Assembly: GCA_018714645.1 (NCBI GenBank) | Contig: DVND01000016.1 | Location: 1-7,488, forward strand | Length of the DNA stretch: 7,488 nt | Source of the DNA: Candidatus Avimonoglobus intestinipullorum | GTDB taxonomy: Bacteria > Bacillota > Clostridia > UBA1381 | Reading direction: 5' to 3' | Shown here: one piece after another, positions 5,318 through 7,488 of the stretch | Layout of the letters: each line of letters starts with the position of its first letter | Numbering within the stretch: the first letter of the stretch is position 1 | Program-made: the position numbers and the translations under genes | Notes under the pieces: generated by a model | What the model saw: only the letters and a program-made list of their open reading frames with translations | The model's database searches: none | What the model was told of the DNA's origin: nothing

Positions 5318-5848
5318 ATGCTGAAAAAATTAACCACAAAAGACGTAGTAACTATGGCTGTATTGATGGCGCTCACCATTGTCCTTGGGCGCACGTTGGC
5401 GATCCCGACGCCGGTTTCGCGCATTTCCTTCAGTTTTCTCCCCATTGCGGTGGCGGGGATGCTGGTGGGACCGGTTTGGGCCGGCGTGATGGCGTTTCTG
5501 GCGGATCTCGTGGGGACGCAGATCAATGCCTTTGGCGGGGTTTATTTTCCTCTATTCGGCATTTCGGATTTTTGTTATGGGTTTATATACGGCCTGTTCT
5601 TTTATCAGAAGGAGATCAACTGGAAACGGATTTTGTGCTGTTTGCTGGCAACGCTGACGTTTTATTTCACGGTGGGCGTTGCGACCCAGTACCTGTATTG
5701 GAGCATGTTCATGCATCAGCCGCGGGCTGTCGGCGGGATCATCCAGGTGCGGGCGTGGTCGTCTTTGGTGAACTATCCGGTGCGCTTTGTGGTGATTTAT
5801 TTTGTCAACGTTTATTTGCGGCAGCATGTCAAAGCATTTACAAGGTGA
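5318..5848 (+). CDS. folT: Folate ECF transporter substrate-binding S component FolT
   Basis: FolT is the membrane-embedded folate-binding subunit of an energy-coupling factor (ECF) transporter. In the family it works with a shared EcfA-EcfA'-EcfT module, which is not encoded in this window. The 176-residue product is very hydrophobic, with about six membrane segments (roughly 12-29, 37-58, 60-72, 82-96, 104-125 and 150-168). The segment RISFSFLPIAVAGMLVGPVWAG (35-56) followed by D63 and G66 is the S-component pattern of the folate group. Alanine-rich helix 1 (AVLMA, 14-18) resembles the surface that docks on EcfT. I chose the ATG at 5318, with AAAGGA eight bases upstream. A longer open frame starting at 5195 runs through the riboswitch and is not real coding sequence. 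The call as FolT rests jointly on the protein and the THF riboswitch. folC follows after five bases. Confidence 0.93.
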   Translation: MLKKLTTKDVVTMAVLMALTIVLGRTLAIPTPVSRISFSFLPIAVAGMLVGPVWAGVMAFLADLVGTQINAFGGVYFPLFGISDFCYGFIYGLFFYQKEINWKRILCCLLATLTFYFTVGVATQYLYWSMFMHQPRAVGGIIQVRAWSSLVNYPVRFVVIYFVNVYLRQHVKAFTR

Positions 5849-5853
5849 GAAAT

Positions 5854-7107
5854 ATGAAGGAAGGGCAATCTGGTTTCCAGGCAATTGCGCGGCCGCGCCT
5901 GGAAAGTATTCGGATGCTGCTGGATTTTTTGGGCGCGCCGGAGAAGGCGTTAAACTATATCCACGTGGCGGGGACAAACGGCAAGGGTTCTGTCTGCGCG
6001 TTCCTGCAGGGCATGTTTACCGATGCGGGGTACAAAACGGGGAAGTATACGTCGCCGCATCTGATGCGTGTCAATGAGCGGATCACGGTGGACGGATGTG
6101 AAATAGGGGACGGTGCGCTGCGGGATGTTATGGCGCAGGTGCAGTCGGCCGCAGGGCGCGTAAAACAGGCGTTGGGCGAGACGCCCACCCAGTTTGAAAT
6201 TTGGACTGCCGCCGCCTTGTGTTATTTTAAGGCCTGCGGCTGCGATATTGTGATTATGGAGACAGGGCTTGGCGGGGCGCGGGACGCAACCAATGTCATC
6301 CCTCCGCCCAAGGCGGCGGTGATTACCAGGATTGCCGCGGACCATGCGGAATATCTGGGGGACACGCTTTCTGAGATCGCTGCGGCAAAGGCCGGGATTA
6401 TCAAGAAAAACGGGACGGCGGGATATACGGTCACGCTGCGGCAGGAAGATGAAGTGATGCCCGTATTGGAGCAAGCCTGCAACCGGTGTGAAAACCGGCT
6501 TGTTTTGGTGAAGCAGCCTGTCCTGCGCGGTTTTTGCGGGATGTATGAGCGCTTTGATTACGATGGTATGGAGCAATTGGAACTGGGCCTTGCTGGATTG
6601 CACCAGGTGGAAAATGCCGTTCTGGCGATTGAAACGGCGCGGATCTGCGGGATATCGGAACAGAGCATCCGCAAGGGGCTAAAGCAGGCGAAAAACCCGG
6701 CCCGGCTGGAGCGGCTGTCTGCATGCCCGCCTGTTATTTTTGACGGGGCGCACAATCGGAACGGAATGCGTGCGCTGGCGGAAAATCTCGACCGGTATTA
6801 TCCCGGCGTGGAACGGACGTTTATTATGGGATGCATGCGGGATAAGGATGTGGCAGGAATGCTGGAAGAGCTGGCAGGAGGGCCTGTCAAATACCTGCTG
6901 GCAGTGAAGGTGCCGGGCAGCCCCCGGGCGATGGAAGCGGAGCGGCTGGCGGAATTGGCAAGAAAAGCAGGGATACGGGCGCAGGCATTTCCAGACGCTG
7001 CCGGCGCGTATCGGGCAGCGTTGGAAGATGATGGGGTGGTTGTGCTCTGCGGCTCCCTGTATCTTTATGAGGCATTTTGGAACATCATAAAAAAACGGTG
7101 TGATTGA
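5854..7107 (+). CDS. folC: Folylpolyglutamate synthase (Mur ligase family), possibly with dihydrofolate synthase activity
   Basis: FolC uses ATP to add glutamate to folates, which keeps them in the cell; some family members also make dihydrofolate from dihydropteroate. The 417-residue product has the Mur-ligase layout. There is an ATP-binding P-loop GTNGKGS (40-46), SPHL (67-70), ETGLGGARDATNVI (136-149), and DHAEYLG with His164 (163-169). AKAGIIK follows, with Lys179 in the position that is carbamylated in the E. coli enzyme. The C-terminal domain begins after NPARLE (281-286) with DGAHNRNG (297-304). That last motif normally has proline after HN; here it is Arg302. I chose the ATG at 5854, with AAGGTGAG overlapping the folT stop as its ribosome site. 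The open frame extends upstream to 5476, but only inside folT. No dihydropteroate synthase gene is nearby, so with FolT beside it the main role is probably trapping imported folate (inference). Confidence 0.95.
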   Translation: MKEGQSGFQAIARPRLESIRMLLDFLGAPEKALNYIHVAGTNGKGSVCAFLQGMFTDAGYKTGKYTSPHLMRVNERITVDGCEIGDGALRDVMAQVQSAAGRVKQALGETPTQFEIWTAAALCYFKACGCDIVIMETGLGGARDATNVIPPPKAAVITRIAADHAEYLGDTLSEIAAAKAGIIKKNGTAGYTVTLRQEDEVMPVLEQACNRCENRLVLVKQPVLRGFCGMYERFDYDGMEQLELGLAGLHQVENAVLAIETARICGISEQSIRKGLKQAKNPARLERLSACPPVIFDGAHNRNGMRALAENLDRYYPGVERTFIMGCMRDKDVAGMLEELAGGPVKYLLAVKVPGSPRAMEAERLAELARKAGIRAQAFPDAAGAYRAALEDDGVVVLCGSLYLYEAFWNIIKKRCD

Positions 7108-7122
7108 ATCACACCGTTTTTT
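7090..7122. terminator. Bidirectional intrinsic terminator between folC and the convergent mgtE-type gene
   Basis: A perfect 9-bp stem, CGGTGTGAT (7096-7104) with ATCACACCG (7108-7116), is flanked by six A (7090-7095) and six T (7117-7122), so either strand ends in a T run. The three-base loop TGA (7105-7107) is the folC stop codon itself. The TAA stop of the minus-strand gene (7121-7123) overlaps the other flank. One element can therefore stop transcription from both sides. Confidence 0.92.
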
Positions 7123-7488
7123 ATATGGGTAATAAGAGCACCGCAATGTTGAAAAAGATAATCAGTGACAGCGCGTCCATAATTGTCGTAATAAACGGGC
7201 TCGCCATGACTGCCGGATCAAAACCGATTTTTTTTGCAATCATCGGCAGGGTGCACCCTACAAGCTTTGCAAAAAATACCGTTGTAACCAACGTCAGGCA
7301 AACGACGCTCGCAATTGTGTAGCTGACCTTATCTATAAAAATCAGTTTTAAAAAATTGGCGGCGGTAAGGGTGATGCCGCATAATAGGGCAACGCGCATC
7401 TCTTTCCAGATGATGCGGAAAATATCTTTAAATTCTATTTCTCCCAGCGATATCCCGCGGATTACGGACACAGAGGCCTGGCTGCCCG
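7121..7488 (-). CDS. mgtE: MgtE-type magnesium transporter, C-terminal fragment (cut by the window edge)
   Basis: Only the last 121 or so codons are inside the window, and the 5' part lies beyond position 7488. The visible frame begins GSQASVSVIRGISLGEI, which matches the conserved GNAGxQS...RG.A.GE segment at the start of the last membrane helices of MgtE. It continues with three hydrophobic stretches and the family motif GFDPAVMASPFITTIMD, whose aspartates lie near the magnesium-conducting pore. The family forms inner-membrane homodimeric Mg2+ channels gated by cytoplasmic N and CBS domains, which would be encoded outside the window. A GTG at 7471 opens a shorter frame, but it falls inside the conserved motif and is not a start. 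The gene converges on folC and shares its terminator. Confidence 0.92.
   Translation of the reverse strand, partial: GSQASVSVIRGISLGEIEFKDIFRIIWKEMRVALLCGITLTAANFLKLIFIDKVSYTIASVVCLTLVTTVFFAKLVGCTLPMIAKKIGFDPAVMASPFITTIMDALSLIIFFNIAVLLLPI

Noticed and set aside
5476..5853. Upstream extension of the folC reading frame
   Set aside because: It lies wholly inside folT in another frame; the ATG at 5854 has a ribosome site and matches the usual FolC N-terminus.
5950..6603. A 217-codon open frame on the minus strand inside folC
   Set aside because: It is a shadow of folC, with a composition that mirrors the codons of the real gene.

Overview
The window reads as ordinary core chromosome of an anaerobic Clostridia-type Firmicute. 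This is inferred from the two-subunit PdxS/PdxT route to vitamin B6, a type I-beta DAHP synthase with an N-terminal regulatory domain, an ECF-type FolT folate transporter behind a tetrahydrofolate (THF) riboswitch, strong AGGAGG-like ribosome binding sites and sigma-A type promoters. The base composition is moderately GC-rich, with AT-rich intergenic gaps. I see no insertion sequence, prophage, tRNA, rRNA, CRISPR array or defence gene. I cannot name the species.

Layout. Positions 56-3447 carry four minus-strand genes, in transcription order aroF, pheA, pdxS, pdxT. aroF and pheA overlap by four bases (ATGA). pdxS has its own strong promoter, whose -35 box contains the pheA stop codon. pdxT follows pdxS closely and ends in a perfect hairpin terminator. 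A 250-base AT-rich divergent region (3448-3697) holds the aroF promoter on the minus strand and the purF promoter on the plus strand. purF (3698-5080) stands alone and ends in a 12-bp hairpin terminator. Three bases later begins the promoter of the next unit, which runs through a complete THF riboswitch aptamer (about 5160-5239) and a probable expression platform (5240-5317) into folT and then folC (to 7107). The folC stop codon forms the loop of a bidirectional terminator shared with a convergent minus-strand gene. That gene is the 3' end of an MgtE-type magnesium transporter and is cut by the right edge of the window.

How the genes work together. aroF makes the first intermediate of the shikimate pathway and pheA makes phenylpyruvate, the last precursor of phenylalanine. 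pdxS and pdxT make pyridoxal phosphate, the cofactor of the transaminase that finishes phenylalanine (that transaminase is not in the window). purF commits PRPP and glutamine to purine synthesis, which consumes formyl-folates. folT imports folate and folC adds glutamates that keep it in the cell and make it the preferred cofactor. The riboswitch lets cellular THF switch this uptake-and-retention pair.

I did not find a clearly undescribed system. The items most worth following up are the structure of the folT expression platform, where an 8-bp hairpin both hides the ribosome binding site and is followed by eight T residues, and the repeated superposition of stop codons on terminators and on a promoter.
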